This document shows positions 12,056-24,802 of a DNA stretch of 64,000 nucleotides, piece after piece. A program made the position numbers and the translations under genes. The DNA comes from Centroberyx gerrardi (Eukaryota > Chordata > Actinopteri > Beryciformes > Berycidae): positions 2,192,169 to 2,256,168 of the forward strand of contig NC_136006.1 of the NCBI RefSeq assembly GCF_048128805.1. Direction: 5' to 3'. Every line of letters starts with the position of its first letter. Position 1 is the first letter of the stretch. Below the pieces are notes generated by a model. That model searched no databases. It saw nothing but the letters and a program-made list of their open reading frames with translations, and was not told the DNA's origin.

Positions 12056-12514
12056 ATGTAACAGGTTGTTTTCATACTAATGTGGATGACAGAATAATAA
12101 TGGGAATTATTATTATAGTCAAGAATGTGCAGTCCTATTCCTCACTGTCTAGTCTGGGGGAAAGGAAACTAAACTTCTATAGCTGGCAGGGACTTCTGTT
12201 GCCATGCAGAATACATACAGGATTTGGACTTCGATATATCAGGGACTTGTATTGCACATTCAGTCTCTTTCTTTATAGAACTACAATGCATTTCTACATT
12301 ACTATTTTGCCAGTGCATGTACACAACCAATCCCCCCGTACCCAGCTCATTGCTATTCCCTGGCTACTACCCATTAGTATGATTGGTCAAAGTTACTTCC
12401 TATAGCAGTTCAGTCAGTGGTTTCAGACAGGCTCTCCTGGAGCGCTGTTACAGCACAGACAGGGGAGACTGTCAAGTTTTTGACGTTTTTTTATGTGTAC
12501 CGTTGGGCTAGTTT
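12056..12514. other. Upstream flank of TAAR-B
   Basis: Counterpart of 2946-3419, lacking about 15 bases near 12478. No gene is seen. Confidence 0.5.
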
Positions 12515-12962
12515 CCATATAAACTGACTTACGGCAGACAGATTTGTTGGGGATGCTATTTTTCAAATTGTGGGTCCAATTAAACTCAGAAATGGGGTTT
12601 GCAGACTGCTCATGATGAGATGGCAGGTCACTTGGGTGTTAAGAAAATGTATGATAGGTATCTATGTCATTTCTACTGGCCCAGGCTAAAAAAGGACATA
12701 TCATCTTACTTCAAAACGTGTCATACCTTCCAACTCACCGGTAAGCCTAACCACTCCATGAAGCCTTCCCCATTGTATCCTATAGCAGCAGTTAGTCAAG
12801 CCTTCGAACATTTGCTCATTGATTGTGTTGGCCCTTTGCCAAAGTCTAAAGCGAGTAGCATGTACCTGTTGACTGTGAGGGAGGGAACAAATATTACCTC
12901 ACACACGTTTGCAGAAATTTAGAAACAACTTTGTGTTAAACATGCACAATCTACTGCTTACC

Positions 12963-13553
12963 TGTTACGGCTAGGCAAGTGAACCCAAGTGCAGACACAG
13001 AGACAAGAGGCAATGAGCACAGTTCAAAAGAGAGTTTATTCACTGGGCTGGTAGCTGGAAGCTGGAGCGAGGGCCTGGGCAGGCAGTCAGAAACCTGGAG
13101 CTGAGGATTGGCATGAAGCTGGGCCAAGGCAGGACAGGGAAAGTGCAGAGGAGAGCCAGGCAGAGCGGGCTCCAAAGAGCGGGGAGCCGAACTGATCCGA
13201 CGAGGGAAGCAGGCGAGGCAGGAAGACTGGGGATAGAGGCTGGAGTCTGGCTGGCAGGCTCAATGGTAGCTGAGTCTTTGGAAGAACAAAGTGTATGATC
13301 CGGCGGAGAGTGGATGGCAAACTGGGGATAATATACTGTGGCTGATGAGCTGATGGAAAGCAGGTGAGCAGACTGGAGATGAGCAGATTACAGGCAGGTG
13401 TGCAAGAAGAGCTTGAGCTGGGAGTCAGGAGAACGAGGGGAGACCATGCCCACACACAACAAGACAGAAAGAGAGAGACAGACAAAAGAGCACTGGGAAC
13501 ACAGGGAAAAGGAAACACAAGGAAAACACAAGGGCTAGGCAGGGCTCATGACA
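12963..13553 (-). mobile_element. Solo LTR-A in R2
   Basis: A 591-base insertion, TG...CA in both readings. Its sense strand starts TGTCATGA and has AATAAA in GTGAATAAACTC near the 3' end. It is flanked by TTACC (12958-12962 and 13554-13558). R1 and R4 have the uninterrupted site. It looks like a Ty3/gypsy-type LTR left after LTR-LTR recombination. Confidence 0.82.
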
Positions 13554-13736
13554 TTACCATGCACAAAGTCAGGGAACTATCGAGCGTTTCCATCAAACCC
13601 TGAAATCACTGCTTCGTGCTTATTGTACCAAACTTAACCATGATTGGGACGAAGAGTTGCCCTGGTTGATGTTGGCCGGCTAGAGAGGTGACGCAAGAAA
13701 GTACTGGCTTTAGCCCAAATGATGTCGTGTTTAGAC

Positions 13737-14256
13737 CAAGCGGCCAAAACCACGGGTAAATTTTGAAGCCAATAAGGAAGTGCTGAAAGCTGCACTTCCT
13801 CTAACGTCCACTAGAGTCGGCTCCAAAAAGACTCTAAATCCCGCCCAACTCCATTCAAGTCAACCACAGCCCAACTTCTAACTCAAAATATAAAGTCAAT
13901 AAAGTTTTTTTGACAAGAGATTATGGTCTTAGTAGCTAATTTAAATTCTTCTAATATGTGTCCGTATGGCGATTTTCAAAATAATTGCATCATTAACGGG
14001 ATATAACGGTTATAAAACGGGGTAGTTTCACAAGTGATTGACAGGTCGCCTGTCCAGTGATCGCGCAGGTCGCCGATCACTGACCAATAGCAGGCGGCGC
14101 TGCGGCTCTATCCCCGGCTTCGCTCTGGCTGCTCCGGCTCCAAAAAATGCCAACATGGCGGCGCTCGTAGACCCCAATTTTTGGCTTCAAAACGGCCCTT
14201 CAGAAACGTATGGGTGATGTCACACTCACTACGTCCATCTTTTTTTACAGTCTATG
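13737..14256. mobile_element. hAT-like MITE in R2
   Basis: Copy of the R1 insertion. The left duplication has mutated to GTTTAGAC (13729-13736); the right is GTTTGGAC (14257-14264). Downstream integrase sequence is more complete than in R1. Confidence 0.6.
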
Positions 14257-15146
14257 GTTTGGACACACCGTACGTGATCCATTGGCTGTGTGACAGGATG
14301 ACTGGAAAACACCTACACCACCAATAAATTTGATAGACTATGTTAATTGTTTCAAAAGGCGGCTATATGAAGCTGGTAAGTGGATAAAAGAAACTTGCAG
14401 GCCCTACAGAAGAAGATGAAACATCTGTCCGACCGCCAAACAGAAAAACTTGTTTTTAGTTTGGGTGATCAAGTGTTGGCACTTCTACCTTTGGTGGGTT
14501 CTCCTTTTCAGGCGAGGTTTGTGGGGCCTTACTCTGTTCTCCAACAAGTTTCTGACCAGAATTATATAATTTCTACTCCGGATTGGTGGAGATCTACACA
14601 ACTATGCCATGTCAATTTGCTGAAACCTTTTTTTCCCCATTCCTGTGTGGTTCTATAGGGGAGGTAAAGCCAGTAGCAGTGGCAGTCTCAGTGGAAGCAT
14701 CATCTCCTCTGGACCTGGTGGCAGAAGGTGACAAAGGGGACGTAAACACCCCAGATGACTGCATTATGCAGGGTCGACTCAAGAATTCTGAGTCGCTTAG
14801 AAAATAGGACTTGTTGCTTGGCCATTTGTCGGTGTCCACACCTTTAGGCCATGCACAGATTTTCTCAAGGTAAATAAGATCACAAAGCTGTTCTCTTATC
14901 CGCTTCCTCGTGTGGAGGGATTGTATTCATCAGGTTGGTTCTGCGCAATTTGTCAGCAAGTTTGACCTTCTGATAGGTTACTGGCAGGTCCCCTTGTCCA
15001 AACGTGCTTGAGACATTGTTGCATTTATAATACCTTCAGGTCTGTATTCTTACATCATCATGCCGTTTGGTTTGCGTAATGCACCAGCCACTTTTTAACA
15101 CTTGATGAATTGGGTGGTTGTTGGTTTGGAGGGATGTGCAGTGTAT

Positions 15147-15200
15147 AAGATAAGATAAGATAAGATAGCACTTTATTAATCCCCTTGGGGAAATTCAGGG
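15147..15200. mobile_element. 54-base retroposon-tail insertion in RT (R2)
   Basis: Same insertion as in R1, flanked by TGTAT (15142-15146) and a mutated TTTAT (15201-15205). Confidence 0.55.
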
Positions 15201-16293
15201 TTTATCAGTATGTAGATGATGTCGTCATCTACAGCGACACGTGGGAAGACCACTTGCAGCGCATCCAAGCTCTGTTTGACTGTCTTGCATGGGCACGCCT
15301 TACAGTAAACCTGGTGAAGTGTGAGTTTGCCAGTGCTACATGACTTACCTAGGTAAAGTTGTTGGTCAGGCTCAGGTTTGTCCTGTGAGAGCCAAAGTCA
15401 TGACTATTGACCAGTTCCACTCCAACCACCAAAAAAGAACTCATGCGTTTTGGCTTCTCCACATATGGGTGACCCCTTTAAGTTGCAGGTGGATGCAAGC
15501 AAGCTGGAGCGGTGTTGTTGCAGACTGGTGCTGAAGGAATCGACCATCCAGTCAGTTTCTTTTCGTGCAAGTTCAATTCCTATCAGTTGAACTACGCAAT
15601 TGTGGAAAAAGGCACTATCTCTGATTTGGGCCCTACAGAACTTTGAGGTCTATATAGGGGGTGGAGTAGAACCACTAGTGGTATATACAGATCATAACCC
15701 ACATACTTCCAAATCCAAATCAGTGCCTTATGCGATGGTGTCTTTTCCTTCAGCCATTTCACTTGGACATACGCCATAAATAAGGTTCAGAGAATGTCTT
15801 GGCTGATGCATTGTCCAGGGCATTGCTGCCTTGAAGTTCTTTTCTGTCTGTCCTGTTCTGTCTTGTTTTCTTTGGCCTGTTCTCCCCTATTTTCTTCTCT
15901 TAATTTGCTTCTTATAGGTACCAAAGTTGCTGAGTTGGGAGATGGTGGAGCGGGTTGAAGGGAGCGATGCTGGACTGGAAGTGGGACGGTCCACCCATCT
16001 GTCTGCCTGGTTTTTCTTCTTTGCCTGTGTTTGTTCTTCTCTACAGGAGCCAGGTAGACAGAGTGGGGTTTATCTCAGTCTCATTCTGGGCAGCCTCGAC
16101 CACCTCCTCATGGTTAGCACTTTACCTTTCGTTTGACTCCTTGGTTTTCACACTATACAACACTTACACTCCACTTTCCATTCATCCACTCATGCATTAC
16201 ACTACTGATTCTCCAAATCATCACTCTCCGTTACTTAGTTGAATAAATGAATTAGAATTTTGAAATTGTGTGCAGACTCTCTCATTTGTTACA

Positions 16294-16929
16294 CTATCTA
16301 CTAAAGCCTTCTATGTGTGGGCCAAGCACTAGCCGCTGTGTGACCATTCCCTTACCAGGTACCTCTGACCAAGGAAAGTTGTACCACTGAGGGCATCACT
16401 TGTACCACTGATACTACATGGGTGCCCCAGCCAGGAGCTGCACTGCCCGCAAGGGACCTAACCACCACTCCCACACTCCCCACTGCTGTGTACTAATAGT
16501 AATACAGTTCATGTCATAGGTTAGCAGCAGCAGGTGGCCAATGGGAGATCCTGACACATCTCTGCAGATTCTCTCCTGTATTATTATTAGCATAGCACTC
16601 TCGATGTGTGGTTAGGGTTAGGGTTAGAGTTAGGGTTAAAGCATTTATGTAATGGAAGAAGAATAGGAAAATGAATAAGCAAATGAAAAAACAAAAGGAT
16701 AAATGTAAATGTCTTTTTAAAAGCCATTTTGCAAATTAAATTATAAATTAAGTGATTATGGATTACAGAAACATATATAGTAATTATTAATTGATTATTA
16801 TTTAAAAAATAATTTGTTTAATAAATGTAACAATTGACACATTTTAATTAGTAATTTAATAAATTGTTTGACTTATTTCTCTTATGATTAGTCAATTATT
16901 TTGATTAGTCAATTATATTAAATTACTTC
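16294..16929. other. Intergenic DNA of R2 with empty LTR-B site
   Basis: Contains the telomere-like block (about 16612-16640). At about 16770-16793 it has the direct junction of the sequences that flank LTR-B in R1, R3 and R4. No gene is seen. Confidence 0.6.
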
Positions 16930-18092
16930 AGTGAGAGCTCTCCGGCTATTAATGCGTGTACCTTCGTATCAATTGTTTACCTCATTTAAGTGCAGTAAAT
17001 AAAAAGTAATATTGCCGCTTTCTGCTTTTTGTGTTTGAAAAGGAATGAGCGATGTGCATTTTTTCCATGGCGCAGCCGTGGTCATCACGGGTCAAATTCA
17101 GGTCAGTCAGTCAGGTAACGCTTAGTGAGATGATGCTCTTCGTCAGATGGCCTCTAGAAGGCGTCTTTGACTGTGAGATGCAGCGTTTCCCATACAAAGG
17201 CACAAAATCAAGTTGGTCAGTGTATAGAAATTGATCTAAATCGATCTCTGATGCGCGCATCACGTCATGTTTGTCATTTGGAGATGCGCAGACCAGCAGC
17301 ATTGTACTCAATCCATAGAGTCTGCCGGTGTGAAAACAAAAGTGAAACTTAACATTACACAATTTGCTCAAAACTCGCCTGTGTTAGTAATGGATTTGTA
17401 GACAGTAACACATCTAGGTAACGTTATGACCTTGTGGTATTTCAGTAACGTTATGGAACTAGGTAATTGAACCATGTTGCAGTGCTTCAGTGCATAGAAT
17501 TGAACACACGCGCCATGGGTCTGTGCAGGATCTGTGCTTGTTTCTTTTTGCTTTTAGTTTGTCAATACAGAAAATGAGTAAGTGTTGCGGAGGTGTAGAC
17601 AGGACAGGCTCTGACTTCTGGACACAACGCACCTCAATTTCAGAGTTAGTGTTTGTCCGTTTGAACCAAGTTGTTAAACAGTAATTAACATCTTTCTTCC
17701 TGTCTGAGCAGAGCATGGCAGAGACGAGGGAGGCAATTAAACCTGTAGGTTTGATAAAATAACGTTAAAGCTATTCAAATTGTATTCAACCCACTGGAGA
17801 AATAAAAAAATGAATTAAAAAATTTTAAAAAATCTTATTCTGATGTAACTGTGGTCTGTCAAGTAGGCTACATTTTTACATTTACATTAAAAAGCAAGCT
17901 GTGAAGCTTAAAAAACGTAATAGCATAGCTTTAACGTTCAAACCTACAGGTTTAATTTAACAACTTGGTTCAAACAGACAAACACTAACGCTTTTACTCT
18001 GAAATTGAGGTCCGTCCTGTCCGGAAGACAGAGCCTGTCCTGTCCACACCTCCGCAACACTTAACTCCTCTTCTGTATTGACAAACTAAAAG
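16930..18092. repeat. Truncated fold-back repeat of R2
   Basis: Copy of the R1 fold-back repeat that stops inside its right inner arm at about 18092. The equivalent arm in R1 continues past 9212. This end is the left edge of the hinge between the two inverted half-arrays. Confidence 0.65.
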
Positions 18093-18539
18093 ATGCAGCA
18101 GCAGACCAATGGTAAGCTGCTGAAGACCAACAGCCCATTCAATCAGGACAATTCACATATGATATTCATAATATTCCTAAATAGTTGTGGCAACAATACA
18201 TTTTGGCAGAATAGATCTGCTTAATAGCTCGCTGCTGCACATGCATTAGATTTAATCAGGGAGCACATAACCCCCCAAAGCAGCCACCAAAATGAGTATG
18301 CTGCAATATGTGCCATTCCTGGCCACGTTAAGTAATGCAACTCCATATGGAACAGTAGAACCGCCTATGTCATGGGTTACATTTATCTATCTATAGAATC
18401 TATAGAAATTGAACACTACCTTTTCACTTGAGGCGTGTGAGTTCAGCAGCTGCAGAGCACCCTCTGATGACATATGGCAAGATATGCGCTTTTGATATAT
18501 GCATTTTTTCATTTAAAGAAGGGTAAGAAGATACCGTAG
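18093..18539. other. Unique hinge sequence
   Basis: About 450 bases without a match elsewhere in the window and without a gene. It joins the left half-array to the L2 remnant. Confidence 0.5.
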
Positions 18540-20450
18540 GTTAGTTCAAGAGGAGTCCAGGTGTAACCTGAAGAGATGTGTCTTTAGTCTCCGCCAAAAG
18601 ATGGGCAAAGATTCGGCCGTTCTGACAGAAGGGGGGAGCTCATTCCACCGTTGTGGCGCTAGGGATGAGAAGAGTTGTGACCGGGATGAGCGACTTCTGA
18701 GCCCACGTAGCGATGGAGGGGCGAGGCAACCTGCAAGGGTGGAGGAGCGGAGGGAACGAGGCGGGGTTTTGAACCTGACCAGAGATTGCAGATCGGGAGG
18801 GGCAGTCTGATGTACTGCTCTCTAGGCGAGTACCAGTGTCTTGAATTTGATGCGTGCAGAGATGGGAAGCCAGTCAAGCGACCGGAAGAGGGGAGTGACG
18901 TGAGAGAATTTTGGTTGGTTGAACACCAGATGGACTGCAGTGTTCTGAATGCGCTGTAAAGGTCTGATGGCAGGGGCAGGTAGCCCGGCCAGAAGAACGT
19001 TGCAGTAGTCCAGGCGGGAGATGACAAGTGCCTGGACCAGGAGTTGTGCCGCTTCCCTCGTAAGGAACGGGCAAATTTTGCAGATATTATAGAGGGAGAA
19101 CCTACAGGAGTGGGTTGTCGCTGCAATGTAGGCAGAGCAGGCAACACACTGTCCAGGCAACACATTGGTGTTGTCAATGGAGAAGGAGAGGTCTGTGTGA
19201 GGGTAGTCTTTCCCTGGGAGAAAGAGTAGCTCCGTCTTGTCAAGATTGAGCTTGAGGTGGTGCACAGACATCCGAGCACTGATGTCTTTGAGACATGCGG
19301 AGATGCGTCCATCAATTTGTGTATCTGAGGGGGGGGAAGAAGAGGTAGAGTTGAGTGTCGTCAGCATAACAGTGATAGGAGAAGCCATGAGAGGAGATCA
19401 CATGGCCGAGGGATTTAGTATAGAGAGAGAATAGCATGGGCCCCAGGACTGAGCCCTGAGGGACACCGGTGTTAAGAGTGCAGGATCTGGACAGAGATCC
19501 CCTCCATGAGACCTGGGAAGAGCGGTTAGACAGATAGGATGCGAACCAGGAGTGTGCAGATCCAGTGATTCCCAGTTCAGATAGGATGGAGAGAAGGATT
19601 TGGTGGTCAACAGTATCAAAAGCAGCAGACAAGTCAAGGAGGACAAGCACAGAGGAGAGGGATGAAGCCCTGGCAGTGTGCAGGCCTCTGTGACAGCAGG
19701 GAGTGCAGTCTCAGTAGAGTGGGAAGCCTTGAAACCGGATTGAAGAGGGCCCAGGAGGTCATTCTGGGAGAGATAGAGAGAGAGTTGGTTGGAAACTGCT
19801 CGCTGAAGGGTTTTGGATAGAAAGGAGAAAAGAGATACAGGTCTGTAGTTCTGGATAGCAGCAGGGTCAAGGGAGGGTTTCTTAAGAAGAGGCTTGACTC
19901 TGGCAGTCTGTAGAGCATCAGGAGCAAAACCTGAGGACAGGGAGGAGTTGATAAGGGCAGTGAGGAAGGGAGTGATGTCGGTGGAGATGGTTTGGAGAAG
20001 AGTGGAAGGGAGAGGATCAAGGGGGCAGGTGATGGCTCGGTTAGACCTGACAAGTGTGAGGACATCTTCTGGAGAGAGGGGAGAGAAGGAAGCAAGCCCA
20101 GAGACAAGGGGCAGAGAAGCAGGTTTGGAGTAAGGAACAGTGTTGTTAGTGGCCAGATGATGGAAGGAACAGCTGATGTCATCCACCTTCTTAGCAAAGT
20201 AGGTGACAAAATCATCAGCTGAGAGGGAAGAGGGAGGGGGAGGGGAGGGTGGGTTGAGGAGGGAGGAGAAGGTAGAAAACAGTTTACTGGGGTCAGAGGC
20301 AGAAGACTGGATTTCAGTAATGAAGAAGGAAGTCTTTGCTGTTGACACAGCAGAGGTGAAGTTGGAGAGGAGAAGGTGGTAGGCAGCGAAATCGTTAGGG
20401 CGCTGCGATTTTCTCCATTTCCTCTCTTTGACATTGCTTTTGTGACACAT
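18540..20450 (-). pseudogene. Broken L2-type LINE (reverse transcriptase)
   Basis: Non-LTR retrotransposon pol on the minus strand. The ORF at 19398-20450 covers the linker and the RT start ([25 protein letters not shown]); 19312-19650 has [22 protein letters not shown] and the catalytic YADD; 18822-19388 has the RT thumb and C-terminal part (LDYCNVLL). The last part (about 18560-18660) encodes a NELPPSVRTAES-like end. Frames change near 19650-19690 and at a G run near 19328-19336, so it is dead. The endonuclease is absent: the element is cut at 20450, exactly where the TAAR-C unit begins. Confidence 0.85.
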
Positions 20451-20714
20451 TCACTGGCAAAATAGTAACGTAGGGAAACCGTTTCCAAACAAATGCACTG
20501 TAGTTCTATAAAGAAAGGGACTGAATGTGCAGTACATGTTCCTGATATATCGAAGTCCAAATCCTGTATGTATTCTGCATGGCAACAGAAGTCCCTGCCA
20601 GCTATAGAAGTTTAGTTTCCTTTCCCCCAGACTAGACAGTGAGGAATAGGACTGCACATTCCTGACTATAATAATAATTTCCATTATTATTCTGTCATCC
20701 ACATTAGTATGAAA
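20451..20714. other. Upstream flank of TAAR-C
   Basis: Counterpart of the flank upstream of the other genes, with a short private insertion near 20471-20490 ('ggaaaccgtttccaaacaa', partly self-complementary). No gene is seen. Confidence 0.5.
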
Positions 20715-21010
20715 CATCAGAGTTGGAAAGGGAGGAGGGGGAAATGAGGAGAGGAGAGATGAAGAGGAAGCAGAAAAAAGAAGGGAAGAGAAAGAGAAGT
20801 CAGATGGGAGGAGTGGCTGAAATGGGAGAGCGAAAAGATGAGTAGGGAGGAAGGAGGGATTGGGAAGAGAGGAGGAAGGCAGCAGAAAAAGTGATGACAA
20901 TTTAGATGAAGAGGATGGTGCAAATAGCGAGGGAGGAAGGAAGGAGGGACATCAGTCTCCAAGAAAGAGAGAATGAGAGCGGGAGGGGGGGAGGAAGAGA
21001 ATAGAGAGAT
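20715..21010. repeat. Polypurine tract upstream of TAAR-C
   Basis: A/G-rich on the coding strand, ~300 bases, ending about 80 bases before the start codon. Same tract as in the other units. Confidence 0.7.
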
Positions 21011-21088
21011 AAATCAGCTGTATGATAGAGAGCTTTGGTCAGAAAGCTGCCAGACCTCAGCAGCTTCTCCTCTCCTCCTCTCTCTCTG

Positions 21089-22332
21089 ATGATGGAGACC
21101 CTGGAAGGAGGTGAACTCTGCTTTCCACAGCTCCTCAACACTTCCTGCAGGAAGCAGAAGCATCCTCTCTTCAAGGCCATGCTCCTCTACATTCTGCTGT
21201 CCTCCATCTCTCTGCTCACCGTGTCTCTCAACCTGCTGGTCATCATCTCCATCTCCCACTTCAGGTAGAGATATACTTCTCAGCATAGCCTAAAATATGT
21301 GTATATTTCTAAACATGAACAGTTAGACATGCCAGAAGAAATGGCTTTGGGTTAGTTCATAGAAGTTGTCACATCTAGTCCTTTGATGAGTATATTATTG
21401 TACTACTACTCCTACTACTGCAAGTAATACTATAATGATTTTTTTCAACAGCCAAGATACTATTGATGATAACAATATGTTAAACAATGATATTCTCCCA
21501 CTCCAGGCAGCTCCACACCCCCACCAACCTCATCCTCCTCTCCCTGGCTGTCTCAGACCTCCTTGTGGGCCTCCTGCTGATGCCGGCTGAAATCCTCCTC
21601 ATAGAGGCCTGCTGGTTTCTGGGGGACTTCATGTGTGCTTTGTCTCCCTTTGTGGCCCTTATCATTACCTCTGCTTCAGTAGGAAACATGGTGCTCATAT
21701 CAGTCGACCGCTATGTGGCTATTTGTGACCCTCTGTGTTACCCCACCAAAATCACTCAGACAAGAGTTAAAATCTGTGTTTGTCTGTGTTGGGTCTGTCC
21801 TGCTTTCTTTGGCAGTCTCTTTCTAAAGGATTTACTGAGGCATCCAGGCAGCCATAATTCCTGCGTTGGAGAGTGTGTAATGGTAAGTAACTCCATTGTA
21901 GGAGTTGTTGACCTTGTTGTCACTTTTATTGCTCCCATTACTGTCATCATAGTTCTGTATATGAGAGTATTTGTGGTGGCTGTGTCTCAGGCTCGTGCCA
22001 TGCGATCCCACATTGTGGCTGTCACACTCCAGCGTTCAGTGACTGTAACTGCTAAGAAATCTGAAATGAAAGCAGCCAGGACTCTTGGTATTGCTGTAGT
22101 TGTGTTTCTAATATGTTTCTGTCCATATTACTGTGTCTCTCTTGCAGGCCAGGATACTGAAATCATTGGTTCATATTTTGCGGACTGGCTGTTGTATTTT
22201 AACTCCTGTCTAAATCCTGTGATCTATGCCTTTTTCTACCCCTGGTTTAGAAAATCTATTAATGTTATTGTTAGACTTCAGATACTGCAGCCTAACTCCT
22301 GTGAGGCCAACATAATGGGACCTTTTCTATGA
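21089..22332 (+). CDS. TAAR-C, trace amine-associated receptor (two exons)
   Basis: Exon 1 21089-21264 and exon 2 21507-22332 give 333 codons; the intron is GT-AG, 242 bases. Loop 2 (residues about 159-178) and intron are nearly those of TAAR-A. 3.32 is Ala109, 5.42 is Asp194, 7.39 is Asp285. The TAAR signature at 291-306 is intact. Private changes include Pro106 after C3.25 and a Met-Val-Ser-Asn-Ser stretch at the end of loop 2. The 3' UTR region carries an (AT)n run at about 22430-22442 shared only with TAAR-D; the other three genes keep a longer sequence there. A class A receptor in the plasma membrane or cilia of olfactory neurons is inferred from family. Confidence 0.92.
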
Positions 22333-23370
22333 AGCAGGGATGTATTTGTTCATATTGTTGTTGAGTCGGTGAATTCAAAAGGTCAAAAGTCTGAATCATT
22401 AAAAAAACTTACTCCCGTTTTTATGTCATATATATATATATATGATTAATCAGTCTGTGTCTCCTTCTGCTGTTCATTGTCAGTACTTCCATCTAGAATA
22501 TAACCTGCCATCCTTGCATTGTTCATGTTGTGGCCTTGACATTTATGTAAACACATTAGACCTTTAGCTGACTGGTTCAGTGTCCTTTTCAAGGTCACTT
22601 CAACAGGACATGTGGCTTTAGATGGATATACTTTGGCTGTTAAAGGGATTGAACCTGTGATCTTTCAGTTACACACAGTCTCTCTTACACTGCCTTGGAA
22701 TTTATGTACATAATATTCAGTTGTAGCTCAGGATGATTTCATTCTATTTTTAGACGTTCTTTAATTGTTGTATTTTCCTCTGTGTTTTTGTTCCCATACT
22801 CCCAGTCCCAGTCATAAGCACTAAGAAATGTTTCAGTTTCATGTAAGATGTGAATTCGGTACAATATTAAAATATTGTTACATTACAAAGGTAATTGCAA
22901 AGACACAGATTTAGTTAGTCTTTTCTTTTACACCAGAATACCTTTTCTTGGTTGAAGGAAAACTTATTTGTTGTCCATTTTGTTGCCAACAGAGATGATC
23001 GGCCAGCTGGGCAACAGTTTCTGATAAACACACAGTGCTTTTGATCACGTTTTATGAACAGTTTGAGATGGACCTTGGTATGGAGTCCCGAGTGTGCTGT
23101 AGATCAATTATCAGTAATTAATTAAAAGATAAATAACTAAAACAAAATTTTAAACCCATTAATTAAAATGCTTTTAAATGGCCATTTAATAAAACTATTC
23201 ATAAAATGATTAATTAAATGGACAAATAAATGACTGAATTTATAAATCAAATCGCAAAACGCTTTCTAAAAAGACATTTAAAATTTGCCTTTCATTTGTT
23301 CATTTGCTTATTCAGTTTCGTATTCTTTTTCCTTTTCACAATTCATTTTTCGACCAGGTTTACCATTAGA
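22333..23370. other. 3' flank of TAAR-C
   Basis: AT-rich flank with the SINE remnant (about 22560-22690). Positions 23242-23265 preserve the empty site of the endogenous retrovirus that is filled after TAAR-D. Confidence 0.6.
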
Positions 23371-24640
23371 ATGCATGTACCTTGGTATCACTTGTTTTAC
23401 TCATTTAAGTGCAATAAATAAAAAAGCGATTTAGCCGCCTTTTGCCTTTTGCATTTGGGTTGACACCACAGAAAAGTTTTTCCTTTTTGCTTTTAGTTTG
23501 TCAATACAGAAGAGGAGTTAAGTGTTACAGAGGTGTGGACAGGACAGGCTCTGTCTTCCGGACAGGACGGACCTCAATTTCAGAGTAAAAGCGTTAGTGT
23601 TTGTCTGTTTGAACCAAGTTGTTAAATTAAACCTGTAGGTTTTAATAAATAACGTTAAAACCATGCTATTAAGTTTTTTAAGCTTCACAGCTAGCTTTTT
23701 AATGTAAATGTAAAAATGTAGCCTACTTGACAGACCACAGTTACATCAGAATAAGGTTTTTTTTATTATTTTTTTCTTTTTTTTATCCCTCCAGTGGGTT
23801 GAATACAATTTGAATACAATAGCTTTAACGTTATTTATTCAAACCTACAGGTTTAATTGCCTCCCTCGTCTCTGCCATGCTCTGTTCAGACAGGAAGAAA
23901 GATGTTAATTACTGTTTAACAACTTGGTTCAAACGGACAAACACTAACTCTGAAATTGAGGTGCGTTGTGTCCAGAAGTCAGAGCCTGTCCTGTCTACAC
24001 CTCCGCAACACTTACTCCTTTTCTGTATTGACAAACTAAAAGCAAAAAGGAACAAGCACAGATCCTGCACTGACCCATGGCGCATGTTCAATTCTATGCA
24101 CTGAAGCACTGCGACATGGTTCAATTACCTAGTTCCATAACGTTACTGAAATACCACAAGGTAATAACGTTACCTAGATGTGTTACTGTCTACAAATCCA
24201 TTACTAACACAGGCGAGTTTTGAGCAAATTGTGTAATGTTAAGTTTTACTTTTGTTTTCACACCGGCAGACTCTATGGATTGAGTACAATGCTGCTGGTC
24301 TGCGCATCTCCAAATGACAAACATGACGTGATGCGCGCATCAGAGATCGATTTAGATCAATTTCTATACACTGACCAACTTGATTTTGTGCCTTTGTATG
24401 GGAAACGCTGCATCTCACAGTCAAAGACGCCCTCTAGAGGCCATCTGACGAAGCGCATCATCTCACTAAGCGTTACCTGACTGACTGACCTGAGTCAGGC
24501 TGCGCCATGGAAAAAATGCATATCGCACATTCCTTTTCAAATACAAAAAGCAGAAGGCGGCAATATTACTTTTTATTTACTGCACTTAAATGAGGTAAAC
24601 AATTGATACGAAGGTACACACATTAATAGCCGCAGAGCTC
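23371..24640. repeat. Long fold-back repeat in R3
   Basis: Same nested inverted repeat as in R1, in opposite orientation: inner arms at about 23490-23650 and 23840-24050, outer arms at about 23371-23460 and 24550-24625. An 86-residue ORF at 24220-24480 is kept in all four copies, but this follows from recent duplication and gives no evidence of a gene. Confidence 0.65.
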
Positions 24641-24802
24641 TCATTGAAGTAATTTAATATAATTGACTAATCAAAATAATTGACTAATCATAAGAGAAAT
24701 AAGTCAAACAATTTATTAAATTACTAATTAAAATGTGTCAATTAATTACATTTATTAAACAAATTATTTTTTAAATAATAATCAATTAATAATTATTATA
24801 TA

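Larger units (their letters stand above)
12515..16293 (+). mobile_element. Decayed Ty3/gypsy-like element R2
   Basis: Same element and domain order as R1: integrase start at 12599-12922, integrase C-terminal domain at 14380-14658, RT at about 14910-15330, RNase H end at about 15510-15830. The C-terminal domain is longer and less broken than in R1. It is interrupted by LTR-A (12963-13553), the MITE (13737-14256) and the 54-base tail. Relative to R1 it lacks about 80 bases near 16060 in the presumed LTR. Confidence 0.8.

Noticed and set aside
13087-13518. A 143-residue frame within LTR-A
   Set aside because: It falls fully inside a solo LTR and is antisense-sense ambiguous, Ser/Pro/Leu-rich, with no motif.
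24220-24480. An 86-residue frame conserved in four units (also 8220-8480, 17111-17371, 42958-43218)
   Set aside because: The units are recent duplicates, so an open frame is expected to persist. It lies in a fold-back repeat and shows no family motif.
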